Origin: Hygrophila difformis
Lineage: Eukaryota; Streptophyta; Magnoliopsida; Lamiales; Acanthaceae
Assembly (NCBI GenBank): GCA_030278955.1
Contig: JAOANR010000002.1
Location: 29,684,057-29,748,056 of the forward strand
DNA: 64,000 bases
Direction: 5' to 3'
Shown piece by piece: positions 21,909-33,349 of the stretch. Under the pieces are notes generated by a model. That model searched no databases. It saw only the letters and a list, made by a program, of their open reading frames with translations, and was not told the DNA's origin. A program made the translations under genes and the position numbers. Position 1 is the stretch's first letter, and every line of letters starts with the position of its first letter.

Positions 21909-24564
21909 ATGGATATCGGAAACCTAAATAACATGACTAGTGAGGCCCTTTGCAACGGCTTCATGACCCTCAAACTGGGCACCATTGCTGTGTACATGCT
22001 TCTGTTCTTCTTCATCATCTTCTTGTGTAACTTCCTGCACCTCCTTCTACGACCCCTCTCTCAGCCCCGTGTCGTATCTGAATGCATTGTGAGTAATTGA
22101 TTTTGATTAGTTATGAAATCCATTGTGTTTCTGCAATAGAGAGGACTCAGAAGATGATTGATTGCAGGTAGGGATTTTGATCGGGAATGTGTTGATGCGT
22201 AAGCATTCGAATAGCAACGAAGGAATGCGCAACACATTGCAGTACATTGTGGATGGTGCTATGGTTTTACATATGTTTGTGGTTGGTCTAGAAGTGGATC
22301 CAAACATATTTCTCGAAATCCATCTTTTGGAGGCAAAAGTGGCCTACAGTGGAGTGCTCACGACGTTTGTTATGGCTGCTTTGTTGACCCCATTGCTTAG
22401 CATACCCGACGGTTCCAATGTACCCTTCAACCTCTGCCTGTCCATCGTCATTGCAGGGACAGGAAGTCCGTTGCTAACGAGGCTAATAACCGATCTAAAG
22501 ATAGGGAAATCAGATATAGGGAGATTTGTGGTGTCTGCAGGGGTGCATACTGATTTGGTCTGCACTCTCCTCATTAGCATTGGTTGTGTTATATTTGATC
22601 CTTATTCGAAGTTCATGTACCGGAGTGTAAAAGCGATTGTTAAAATGGTTTTGATTCTGTTAATTGAGTCAATGTTGGCGTCGAAGCTGACTCCATTGAT
22701 CATGAATTGGGTGAACAGAGAGAACCCAGAGGGGAAGCCCATGAAGGGCTCTCATTTAGTCCTTGCAGTGGCGTATGTGTTCTTGATATGCAGCTTTTCG
22801 CCCCTTTTAGCGGATTATAACAAGGTGATGAGTGCGTTTTTGGCGGGCGTATTTATGCCGAGGGATGGAAGGATAGCCAAGATGATCATCAGCAAGGTGA
22901 ACTACTTCTTTTCTGCTGTGTTTTTCCCTCTTTTCTTCTTCTGGATGGGATCTGCTGCTCAGCTTAAAAACTTCGATGGCCGGAAGTCATCGACGTGGGC
23001 GAATTTGTTCTTCATATTCTTGATTGCAACTGTTGGGAAAGTTCTTGGCTCATTGGTTTCAGGAGTGATGTTAGGGTTTCATTGGAAAGATTCAATTTGC
23101 ACAGGGTTGTTGTTGAACATCAAGGGCCATTTCCATGTCTATTTGGCCATAATGGCTTCAAATGTAAGTATTTCTTTTCTCATTAGTTTTCTGTTAAAAC
23201 TCAAGTATGATTCTAAGTTCTTACCTTTGAATCAGAACATTTGATTCTGTTGTTCTTTCGGGACAAAAAACACATTTACAGATGGGGCTAACAAACTTAT
23301 CAACAAGCATAGATATGTTGTTTGCCATTTTTCTCACATTCATTTACACGCCACTCGTCGTGGGGAGCATCATCAGACGCGCAAGGAAACGCTCCCCAAC
23401 GCAGAGGATGGCGCTGCAGTGGCTGAATCCAGCCAGTGAGCTTCGAATTCTGTTATGCCTACACGGTCCACAGAACGTTTCTGCTGCGATAAACTTCATG
23501 GAAATTTCTAGGGGTCCTCCTGACCCGGGGATCATGGTTTACCTTACGGATATGGTTGAGTTAACTGATAAAATCGCGGCTACACTGACTCATGGCCAAG
23601 GAACTGATACTATCTCCGTGGCTGATTCATCGGTTGTTGAAATGAGGTCGCAGATAGCTGATGCGGTGAATAGTTACATGAATGAGCACGGAGATGGGAT
23701 CACGGTCAAGCGAATGCTTGCCCTTTCGACTATGAACAACATGCACCAAGACGTGTGCATCTTGGCTGAAGACTTGATGATTTCACTCATCATTTTGCCT
23801 TTCCACAAGCAAAAAGAGGAAGGCGGGAGGCTTGGTTTGGGCCATTCTGGCTTTCGACATGTCAACAGAAAGGTATGCAGTATTCTGGATTGCAAAAACT
23901 CTGTAACATACTCAACAAGTTATGATCTAATGAGGTTTTTCTTGCTCAACAGATCTTTCGTCATGCTCCATGCTCTATCGGGATTCTAGTGGACCGTGGC
24001 CTTGGCGCGACAATATTATCAAGAGCCTCGCTATCAATCCATGCAGCTGTCATCTTCATAGGCGGGAAAGACGACAGGGAGGCGCTAGCCTATGCAGGGC
24101 GGGTGGCATGCCATCCCGGGGTAAAGCTAACAGTCATACGGTTCTTGCTGGAGGCAACCGGAGACAGTGTGTCATCAATCATCACAATTGCAAAGGCCAA
24201 CACAACCGAGCATCAAGAAGAGATGCAAGTGGACGACGAGTGCTTTGCAGACTTCTACGACAAGTATGTGGCCGGAGGGCAAGTGGCCTACATGGAGAAG
24301 TACCTTGTCAACTCAGGCCAAACGTTCTCCACGTTGAGGTCTTTGGAAGGGCAATACGGACTCTTCATCGTGGGAAGAGGAGGTCGCGTGAACTCAATGC
24401 TCACGGTTGGAATGAACGATTGGGAGGAGTGCCCGGAGCTTGGCCCCATAGGCGATATCCTTTCTGCGCCTGATTTTTCAGTGACAGCCTCTGTATTGAT
24501 CATACAACAACACAGCCTCAAGGGAGAACTAGATGGCCTCCAAGATGAATTCTCAATCATGTAA
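21909..24564 (+). CDS. CHX: CHX-family cation/H+ antiporter (CPA2)
   Basis: CDS: join(21909..22088, 22168..23163, 23282..23872, 23953..24564), 792 aa. All junctions are GT-AG and in frame. CHX proteins exchange K+ or Na+ for H+ in endomembranes or the plasma membrane. The first about 430 residues form the Na+/H+-exchanger membrane domain (MLLFFFIIFLCNFL, GDSTGSPLLTR-like SPLLTRLITDLKIGKSD, MSAFLAGVFMP). A hydrophilic C-terminal half has two universal-stress-like lobes (ELRILLCLHGPQNVSAAINFME and HAAVIFIGGKDDREALAYAGR). The length fits the family. In the transport helix where CPA2 proteins often have Asn-Asp the sequence reads HTD (SAGVHTDLV), so the Asn is replaced. No stop or frameshift was found. 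The upstream 21668-21684 A-run and TE-rich flanks offer no clear promoter. Family assignment is certain; subgroup is not. Confidence 0.93.
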
Positions 24565-25304
24565 CATATTAAACCAAGACTAATCATGTACCAAAAGAAT
24601 TAAAAACATATGTCATGTACAGAATTGTGATCAAAACAAAAAAAAAAAAAAAAAACAAAAGAGTAGTTTACATTCTGTAATTTAGATGAATTTACAAGTC
24701 TCCTCAGCACAGAAGTGTAAAGCTAGCAAAGAGGCAAGGGCATGGTTATCGAACAAGGCCACGCTATCTTTTCCGCGAGCCAAAGCCTTTTTCGTTAGGA
24801 CTGCGTACAGAACAATGATCGGCAGGTGAAGCACGGATCGATCTGATAGATCCCTTGAAAGTACAGATCATGATCTCATGTATGTCTCATGTTGTCATTG
24901 AATTCTGAAGATCACAGGGAGGGCAATGCTTGTGTAATGTTAGTTTTTGGTCATTATGTATTATGGTTATGACTTATGATGAGTGATTTTTTTGTCACAA
25001 CTTAATGATAATGCTGCCACAACATCTTCTATTGATGGTTTTTACCATGGAGTTTTGCTTGTAAAAATTGGCGGTATGTATGCGTGTGGTCTAAATACCT
25101 TCCAAATACTTCCATCTTTTGGTATCTTGAAGATCTATCTGATCTAGCTATAAGGCTCAATGAATTTTTGTTTTTGTTACCACATTGTCGCTAAGTTGAA
25201 AAATTCTTGCACCACGTGCACATCAGCATCGATAAGTTTGCATGTACTGGACCCATACATTTCAGACTCAATTAATTTAAGGTAATCAACCTACTGGTAG
25301 AAGC
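24565..25304. other. 3' flank of the CHX gene
   Basis: 3' untranslated/intergenic sequence with an A-rich run at about 24639-24660. I see no further gene or recognisable element. Confidence 0.5.
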
Positions 25305-25846
25305 AAGGTTGTTAAAATCGAGATTTTAACTGGGATTGTTTTTTAACTTTACAAAATTGGAATCCTGCCATAGATATTAAGATATTACCAAATTACAACA
25401 ATGGATAATTATGCATATTGCACTACCAATTTATTGGAACGAAGAGCTTTTTTTTTTTTTTTTTTCTTTGAAGAATGAGGCTTTATTTCCAACATTACAA
25501 AGTAGCACAGTATCACTAAAAATAAGACCTCTATTCACTGCATAATTTTCACCCACAATAATACATTATTATCTCAATCATTAGTCCATTACCAACTCCT
25601 ATAAGAATTTCACCAAAAGATGACGAAAAAGAAGGCATATATAGTTGTATGTCGGATTCCATCGTCTCATTTGCTAGACTACGAACAATGAGATGAAATC
25701 CTACACCAGTAGAAATTTTCGTACTAAATAATCTCACGATCCTATAACGATCCTGGACCGATCTCACTATACTTAAAATTCCACACCGATGTTGAGCCTT
25801 TTTGATCGTACGATCCTACAATAAAAATTGTGATTTTAACAATCTT
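25305..25846. mobile_element. TIR element (Mutator-like MITE candidate) with nested LINE 3' end
   Basis: The ends are AAGGTTGTTAAAATC and, inverted, AAGATTGTTAAAATC. The flanks GGTAGAAGC and GAGTAGAAG look like an imperfect 9-bp duplication, as made by Mutator-type elements. Its left part is interrupted at 25447 by a T-run and a retro-inserted tail. Confidence 0.5.
25447..25790 (-). mobile_element. LINE-like 3' end with poly(A)
   Basis: On the minus strand the segment ends in GGAAATAAAGCCTC, then about 20 A. That is the 3' end of a 5'-truncated LINE or similar retrotranscript inserted in the TIR element. No coding domain is left. Confidence 0.4.
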
Positions 25847-26695
25847 GAGTAGAAGTAGAAGAGGTTAATTAAACATCGAGCATAATAAACAGTGAACCAA
25901 TTAACTATGTTTTAAAAATATTTAAAATTTGAATTGTTAATTTTATACACTACTTTTCTTATATAATTTAGACCCGGCCCGACTGACTTCTCCATCTTAT
26001 TTGTATAAAGCTTAACTTAACAAAAGTCAACTTGTGAATAATTAAGTTCAGATTTTACCAAAACCAAAATTATTCACTTTCCTAATGTGTGAAAAGTCGT
26101 GATGCTGCAATGTTCAAAAAATACTTAATTCAGATACATAATGAATGACAATGTTATCTTATCTTCTTATTTGGATGATGATATATGTGGTGGCAGTTGA
26201 ATATTCATTTGAATATATATAATGATAATTGAGACAGACTACAACTTATAATAAATTAAAAATTAAATATATAAGTGGGAGCTAGCTAGGTTGTCTTTTC
26301 GTATTTAATTTAATTTCCCAGCTGGTTATATGTATATAATATACGAAACCTAGCTCTACTTTTACATCATCTATACCCCGTAGGTATAAGGGGCTATACT
26401 TATACATGTATATCAATAAGTTAGTATGTTGATTCTGCAATATGCTGAATTGCTACTTATTGAATTGTTATTTAAAATTTGTGAATAAAAATTTCGAACA
26501 TTAATTAATTGATGTTGGAAATATTGATTCAATACTTTTGAGTGTGAATTCAACATTCTGCATATATAATTAATCTTACAAATTCAACACAATAATTGGA
26601 TTGGATTGATATGTATATAATACATATCATATATGCATGAAGAAGTAACATTACTGTGTAATAAGTCGTGTGACATACACAATCACACATCCACA
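25847..26695. other. AT-rich intergenic spacer
   Basis: No gene, RNA or clear transposon end was recognised in this AT-rich stretch. Confidence 0.5.
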
Positions 26696-27412
26696 CAGTG
26701 GCGGACCCAGAAATTTTCGCCTAGTAGCTGGGGCCGGGGTCTCTTTTTTTCTTAAACCTTAACTATACAAAGTTATACTTATATACTTTTTTCCATAAAC
26801 AGTACAAAATATGAAAAGGTTTAACCACAAGAATCTGTGCATCTTTTGATATCGTTGCAATATATGGATTCATTATTTATAGAGATGAAAATATTTTTTC
26901 AATATATGTCACTATAGTATCATTCATCAGCTCATCTCTCAATTTATTCTTCAAATTTGTTTTCATAAGATTCATTGTGGATAACACATTTTCAACTGCA
27001 ATTGTAACAACATGTAAGATTAATGCTAGTTCAATCAATTTATAAATAATTGGTAAAATCACATCATACAACTGCACATCACATTTCCTATCTTGATGAA
27101 AAATAAGTTATATAGACTTCATAATAATTCGAAGTTGTTTAAGTAAATCGGTTATTCATCTCTTACTTCAATAAGTCAAAAGTCTGGAAAAAAAATATTT
27201 AAGTTAATTCCAACGTAGATTAATAAAAACACAATTTATATGTCAAATTAAAATAATAAAATACTAATTTTGAATTGAAATAATAGAACAAATATGTACT
27301 AATTTAATTTCAATCAATTAAAATTAAAATTAATGATATAATATATGGATATATATATTTGTTTTGGAGGTAGGGCCCAGGCCCCACCTGGCCTAGGCTG
27401 TGTTCGCCCCTG
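26696..27412 (-). mobile_element. hAT deletion derivative 1
   Basis: 717 bp with ends CAGTGGCGGACCCAG and, inverted, CAGGGGCGAACACAG, the typical plant hAT terminus. It holds a remnant of the hAT dimerisation domain on the minus strand. The 8-bp flanks do not match well, so the insertion is old or rearranged. Confidence 0.75.
26877..27077 (-). pseudogene. hAT C-terminal dimerisation domain fragment
   Basis: The frame encodes a block like VVTIAVENVLSTMNLMKTNL and then LRDELMNDTIVTYIEK, matching the hAT family C-terminal dimerisation domain (usually VATVERSFSAMK... LRNRM...LND). The catalytic core is absent. Fragment only. Confidence 0.75.
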
Positions 27413-27512
27413 ATTTCATATGTTTTAAAGTGGTTATCGCTATCCATTTTATGTCTATTTCGTTAAAAGTCAACTCATATGCTTTCGACTTTATGCCTCT
27501 TCTTGTTTATTA

Positions 27513-27768
27513 CTTCCTCTGTTCTCGTATAATTGCTCCCATCATGCATTTCACGCAGTTCAAGACACATTTTTAAATGTCAATAACTCAAAGTATATAT
27601 AAAAATTATAAAAAAATAGTATTATAAAACTACGTGATTAGACGAATCTAACAAGATCTCACTTGACTATGTTTTATCTTATATAACTATGCCAAAAAAA
27701 TTGATCAAAGTTATTCAATGAATAGTAACTACTATGCAAATGGAACAATTATATGAGAACGGATGAAG
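27513..27768. mobile_element. Stowaway-like MITE 2
   Basis: 256 bp between TA dinucleotides with ends CTTCCTCTGTTCTCG and, inverted, CTTCATCCGTTCTCA. It shares the internal GACGAATCTAACAAGATCTC block with MITE 1. Confidence 0.75.
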
Positions 27769-28104
27769 TACATTAAAGAAACATATGATATAAAATATAT
27801 TTGTTTTTTACTTTTTTGCATTATATTTCGAATTGTCAAAAAAATTAAACAAGCGATGGAATTGAAAAAAAATGTATTAAGAAGTTGGAGTAATGCATAA
27901 TGGTTAGTGCTGAGGATTGGCTTCGAGTCATCATTAAAATATTTTTCTCATTTGAAAACTTTTTAACAACAAAAACAATTCCATCGCTTTAACAGTTTGC
28001 AATATTAAAATTTAAAAAAAACGAAAGGAAAACCTTTTCGAGACCGAAATTCTCGGTTGCAAGAATTCCGACTGAAGCCTTTTACTGTTGTTGAACATTT
28101 AGTG
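27769..28104. other. Spacer without recognised feature
   Basis: AT-rich sequence with nothing recognised except the left 8-bp duplication (28097-28104) of the next foldback element. Confidence 0.5.
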
Positions 28105-28267
28105 GTGGTTTGGATAAGCGATAAAAAAATAGATTATCTGATTATTGTGTTTTCAAAACGCAAATAATCAGTTTAACCGCTAAAAAATGGTGCTGCAAAC
28201 CTGATTATTCGCGTTTTGAAAACGCAATAATCAGATAATCAGTCTCATATCGCTTATCCAAACAACC
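28105..28267. mobile_element. Foldback MITE, 163 bp
   Basis: Nearly the whole element is one long imperfect inverted repeat (TTTGGATAAGCGAT ... ATCGCTTATCCAAA; CTGATTATT/AATAATCAG). It is flanked by a perfect 8-bp duplication, ATTTAGTG (28097-28104 and 28268-28275), pointing to hAT-type mobilisation. The transcript would form a long hairpin. Confidence 0.8.
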
Positions 28268-28533
28268 ATTTAGTGTCCATTGATATTGCGATTGAAAAAA
28301 TTCGGTAATCCTATTAGCGACCGAATTTTGGCATTTAATGACCAAATTTTTTGGTTGTGAAATTAGAATTTTTTCTGTAGTGAATATTCAGATCAAAATT
28401 AAATTATGAATATTTTAACTTCAAAAAACAGACGATGTGTATACGTCAAATAATCGGAAAAAGAACGTAATAAATAGAAGTAGAAAGGATACATTCCAGA
28501 CGTCTTAATTATTTATATATAAATATATATATA

Positions 28534-29390
28534 CAGTGGCGATTCTAGAGGGATGGAGGTGACACCCCTCATTTTTATTTTTTTATATTAAAAAATAAAA
28601 AATATTTTATATTTTTTCTCTTTGGAAATATATTTTGATACTCTTATTTTGATTAGTTTGCTCTTTTTTTTGTTGATGTATATATTTTATAATTACGTAG
28701 TGAAGATATTTGTATTGGTTACTCTTTTGAAATATCTTTACTTTGAGTTTGTTTTTGTATTATTTTGTTAAGTTAATTTTCAGAGTTACTCTTGATTTGT
28801 GGCTGACACTGCAAATAAACGATCAAGAGTTTGCAAATGTCATGAATCTTGTGAAAATTGCCAAAGAATGATTTATAGGAATTGAGAGATGAGAATGATT
28901 GGGTTGATTTATTGGAAGAATACTTTCAAATTTTATATTGAGAATCATATTTTGCTACAAAATATGGATGATGATTTCATAATTTATGCAAGAGATGTGG
29001 ATGAAAAAAGAAATAAGTAAAGTGAGTAACTTTCAGCATTATCAAGTTGAAATATTTTATATGGTGAAAGATCTTCAACTTCAGAGTTAAATAATAATAT
29101 TAATATCAATTTAATTAGGTCAATTAAATTGTTGTTAATTTTGTCCGTGGCAATACAATAGTGGAAAGAATTTTTTTTTTTTGCGATGAAGAATGTCAAA
29201 TTCGAATTACGTAGTGATCACATGTTAAATAATTCACAATTGTCTTATGTTTTAAAAGAAATATTAGATAAAGTAGATATAGATGAAATTATGAATTTTT
29301 TTAAAGAAATATCAGTGTGGTAAAGAGTTCTATATTTATTTTTTTGTCAAAATTCGCACACCCTCATGTAAATTTATGAAATCGCCACTG
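28534..29390 (+). mobile_element. hAT deletion derivative 2
   Basis: 857 bp with ends CAGTGGCGATT and, inverted, CAGTGGCGATTTC, flanked on both sides by TATATATA. That is an 8-bp duplication, although both flanks are low-complexity TA. At 29120-29320 the + strand retains a degraded dimerisation domain (AMKNVKFELRSDHMLNNS), broken by a stop at the usual VER motif and by a T-run. Confidence 0.7.
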
Positions 29391-29486
29391 TATATATATA
29401 TATATATATATTGACAAAATTATGATCACATATATATATAAGTTTTGTAAAATAAAAATTCCATATATACCCTCAATCAGGTATAT

Positions 29487-30658
29487 CACTACAAGAAATT
29501 TGCTGATTCCCGACCGCAATTACCAAAAGAGCAGAGACCGCGGGTCGTTATTACCGACTGCATTCCCGACCGAAATGGTGGTCGAGGAAAATAAGTCCAT
29601 TATTGTGTAGGGAGATTTTTGGCTACCAAAACACCGAATGCAATAAAGGGGGTCAATATTACCGACCCCAATACCGACCACAATTGCGGTCGCAAATTGT
29701 TTTTATAATTTACCGACCCCATTACCGACCGAAATTATGGTCGCTAAAGTTTTTTCCCGTTGTTTATTATTTATTTTATATTTTTATTAAATGTTTCTTT
29801 AATTTGATTATTTTTAGAATTTAATTATTTATTTATTTGAGTCATTTATTTATTTATTTATATATTAGTTTAATTACTATTTCATAACTTATTTAAATAA
29901 TTTTGTTTTTAACTTTTGACTTCATAATATTTTTTACTAAAACATTTTATATTAATTTTTACATTTATCTTAATTTTTAAATGATTTTATTATTTTATTT
30001 AATTCATTATTTTCAGTTTTTTATTTAATTAATTTTATTTTTATATTTTATTTAATTAATGAATTCTTTATTATTTAATTAATATAATTTTAGTTTTTAT
30101 TTTATATTTTAATTAGTTTCTCATTTATATGTATATATAGGTTATATATAAAACATTTCATATGATGACATATAACATGGGGTACAGGGATCACACACGC
30201 GTGAGGAAAGCTCTTGCTCACTTGGGTTCGAGGCTTCTCTTCAACAAAGCCTCCCTACATATTTGGGAATATGTACTATATAGGACAATGGCGGAATATG
30301 ATTAATTGTGTAGAGAGCTAGCCTAGCTGTTAGGGTTGATGTTGGGTGATGCTGAAGTTGGCGGTTCGAGCCCTCTTGAATATATTTTTTTTACCATAAA
30401 AGAGAATTACGTCTCCAGGATCTTTTGGGACCTGATAGTACCAACCGCATGTGCGCTCGATAATTCGGTCGGGAAATTTATCGACATGCCGGTCGGCGGA
30501 TCCCCGACGGCAAATTCTTTTTGTTGGCGGAAAAATTCCTACCAACTGATTTCCGACCGACTTTTGTGGTCGGCAATGCGGTCGTAAGTGCTGAAACGAC
30601 CCGTATTCATGGGTTACCGTGCTCATTTTCAGTCGGGAATAAGTTTTTTCTTGTAGTG
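29487..30658. mobile_element. CACTA element A, non-autonomous
   Basis: 1172 bp with ends CACTACAAGAAA and, inverted, CACTACAAGAAAAAA, and subterminal repeats of the ACCGACC/GGTCGG type. The left duplication TAT (29484-29486) is matched by TAT reconstructed after removing element B from its right edge. The interior is AT-rich and has tRNA-like words (GGTTCGAGCC near 30365). No transposase is present. Confidence 0.88.
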
Positions 30659-31378
30659 TCACTACAAGAAATTTCGCCTGCGGCGACCGCACATGCTGTC
30701 GGTGGACTCAAGACACGGGTCGTCCTGAAGCCCACCGACCGGCCCACCGACCGCAAAAGTCGGTCGGCGAATTGGTGGTAGGCCGCCGGCCAGCGACCAC
30801 TTGCCCGGGAGGTCGGTGGATTCGGCGACCGCCTACCGACCGCGGTGTGGTCGGTATTCTCCACCGACTAGCTGCACCGACCAAAAAAGTTGGTTGATGG
30901 AAGGTAGTCCGAGCGGGTCCAGGTCTCTCCCACCGACCGGCCCAGCGACCGCGTGGACGGTCGGTAACCGGGTTAACCGATGTGTGCCCGGCCCGTCCAC
31001 CAACCACTGCACCGACCGCACATGCGGTCGGTGGTATCCTGATACCTGCATCAGAATGGCTGTTTTGTCCAGCCATTCATGTCAAAGAAACAATCCCAAA
31101 CAAGATAATCTTATATCCAAAAACCTGTTATAATAATATTCATTCAAACATCAAAACATCACAGTAGTTAACTTGAAATCCCCAACAAACATCAATACAT
31201 TAATACATCATCATAGATCGTCATACACCGTCTCCAAAACAAACTCCAATCCATAACAAGTCCAACTAAGTAAAATCACACCAAATCCAAACACTAAGCA
31301 CATCCAAGCAACAAACATACTACAAATAATCCAAACAGAAATCTCCAACAACACCAAATACATAAAAATGCAGAAAGG

Positions 31379-33247
31379 TCAGTGAACACTAATATCACCT
31401 CCACCGGTGCCACCTCCAAGGTCATCATCCCCATCACCACGGTCTGGGGATCGAGGCCCTCTAACTCCAAGTACTCTCTCCAGCTGCTCAGCCATAGTCA
31501 TCTGTGTCTGGGACAGCCTCTCAACTCTATCCATGTAAGCCTCAAATTGCTCCTGTGTCACAAACTGTGAACTTGGGGGGGGGGGGGGGGGGGGGGGGGG
31601 AGGGGGGGGAGTGATATCGTCACTAGCACCGGGCCTAAAGGACTTTGCAATCGAGCCCAGACCATACACTGCATTGCGTCTGTCATGTCCGCCAGCGACA
31701 TTGTAGAAGGCCTCATCGGGATCGAAGTGCGGGCCAATCGTCGGGTCCTGGGCCAATGCTTCGGTCACTGCATTGAACTCCTCCTGTATTTCGAAATGAA
31801 GAGGAAATGAGTATGGACAATGTAACTTAAGAAATTTGTTAAAGGATGAATGTGACATATATTTAACTTAGAATTGTTTAATAACTATATTTACCTGAAC
31901 CTGCTGTGACCGAGGCCTAATCCAATTGTCCTTTTGATGTTTTCGCGTGTGTGTATGCTCGTGTAGCTCATGTAGATGGACAGTCCTATTCTGATCAGCT
32001 GACTGCAAAATGTAGATTTAATACAATGTAAGAACAAGCCTAATATGGAACTATAGAATTAAAACAAAAAAACAGGGTGAAAGCATACCAATTTTTCCTT
32101 GGTGGCCCGAAATGTCTTTGGTCCAGTAGTGTGCGTCGGGAGGGCTGGTGCATCCTCCTGTCCCCGGCGCCTGTTTAGTTTGCCCCTTTTTGATTTTCCC
32201 TTAAAAGCTGGTGAATCCCATATACGGGCCCAATTCTGTGCAACCAGCTCGTCCGATGGCATCGGTCTTTTCTTATTCCTGATTTCGAGCGTGTAATCCT
32301 TGTATCTGGTATTTTCAAAAAAGTCAGATAAATTATAATTGAACGTACAATCATAAATTCAAAGAAATTTTATAAAATACCGCGCAATATTCTTCTTCTC
32401 CCACTCCTTCCGGACGACTAATGCATGCTCCGGTGCCCAACGAGCAACTTTCTGCAGTTCACGAATGTAAACTCAATGTATTACTTAGAATAGTACATAA
32501 ATAGCTAGAACTCAATAAACACTTGCATCATACCTGGTACTACCCCCAGTAGAAGTCCTTTGTCGATTGGGATACTTTACCTCAACTGATCCCATTCATA
32601 TCGGATCGCATGGGGTATATGTCTGTAATCTTCCGAACTAATGCATTCTCGAACTCAATACTGGAAACAACGGAATTTAAGCAATGTAGTCAGCTATAAC
32701 TACATAGACGCACAGTGAAAAGGAAGATTATAACTTCAAAAATAATTCACTCACACCCCATCCGTTGGCGCAATGAGCACCCTCTCACGACCTGGCTGAT
32801 CATGCTGAACAACAAGAGGAGCTTCAAGTGCAGACCCCACCGATCCTAACAAGACAACATAAAATAATTTGATATTTGTAGAATAGAAGGAAACAGTATA
32901 TAATATAGTTTGTACCTGGAGTATGAGGGGGGTGTCTCTGGAACAGCAGTAGAAGTGTCAGGTGTATCAAGTGGTTGCTCCTCCGAGCTGGATGTAGCAC
33001 CTGGTGTTCAAGACATCATTTATGGAAAGAATGTAACTTAAGTGTAAAAAATATACCTGTAAGAATTTTTATTGAACATCATGCTTTTTTTTTTGGAAAT
33101 ACGTGCGACCTGGCGTCTAAATGCCTGTGAAGCCCGCCTACAAGCTTTCGCGAGCTGTGAACCTGAGAAGATATGTCGCGGTCGGCCTCTCTGGAACCCT
33201 GCCCCACGTCCTGAACTCGAAGACGAGCCACCCCCACAATCGGACAT
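31379..33247 (-). pseudogene. TnpA / Transposase_24-like gene of CACTA B, broken
   Basis: In En/Spm systems the second protein binds the subterminal repeats. Exon-like blocks on the minus strand lie at about 33060-33247 (MSDCGGGSSSSSGRG start), 32926-33003, 32757-32845, 32540-32665, 32384-32456, 32095-32310, 31895-32000 and 31379-31795. Hallmarks are LVVRKEWEKKNIAR, KRGKLNRRRGQ..HTTGPKTF and, near the end, AVYGLGSIAKSF, as in plant Ptta/En/Spm Transposase_24 proteins. The fourth block has TGA at 32582-32584 where Trp is likely and TAG at 32540-32542 where Gln is likely, so it is dead as it stands. A G-run on the + strand (about 31576-31609) encodes polyproline. Confidence 0.75.
31574..31609. 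repeat. Long G homopolymer encoding polyproline
   Basis: More than 20 G in a row followed by A and eight more G. On the minus strand it encodes a Pro-rich stretch in the C-terminal part of the TnpA-like protein. Length is likely to vary and to be hard to sequence correctly. Confidence 0.85.
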
Positions 33248-33349
33248 CTGTAAAAGGTTGATAACAAAAAAAATTAGAATGCGCAATGAATTTAAAAGTA
33301 GAATATACATGAGAATATATTGTACAAGCTGTAACAAGTTAACCACATT

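Noticed and set aside
31574..31609. G-run as a plain assembly error
   Set aside because: It is likely imprecise in length, but it sits in frame as polyproline in a protein family that often has Pro-rich linkers, so it is kept as real sequence.
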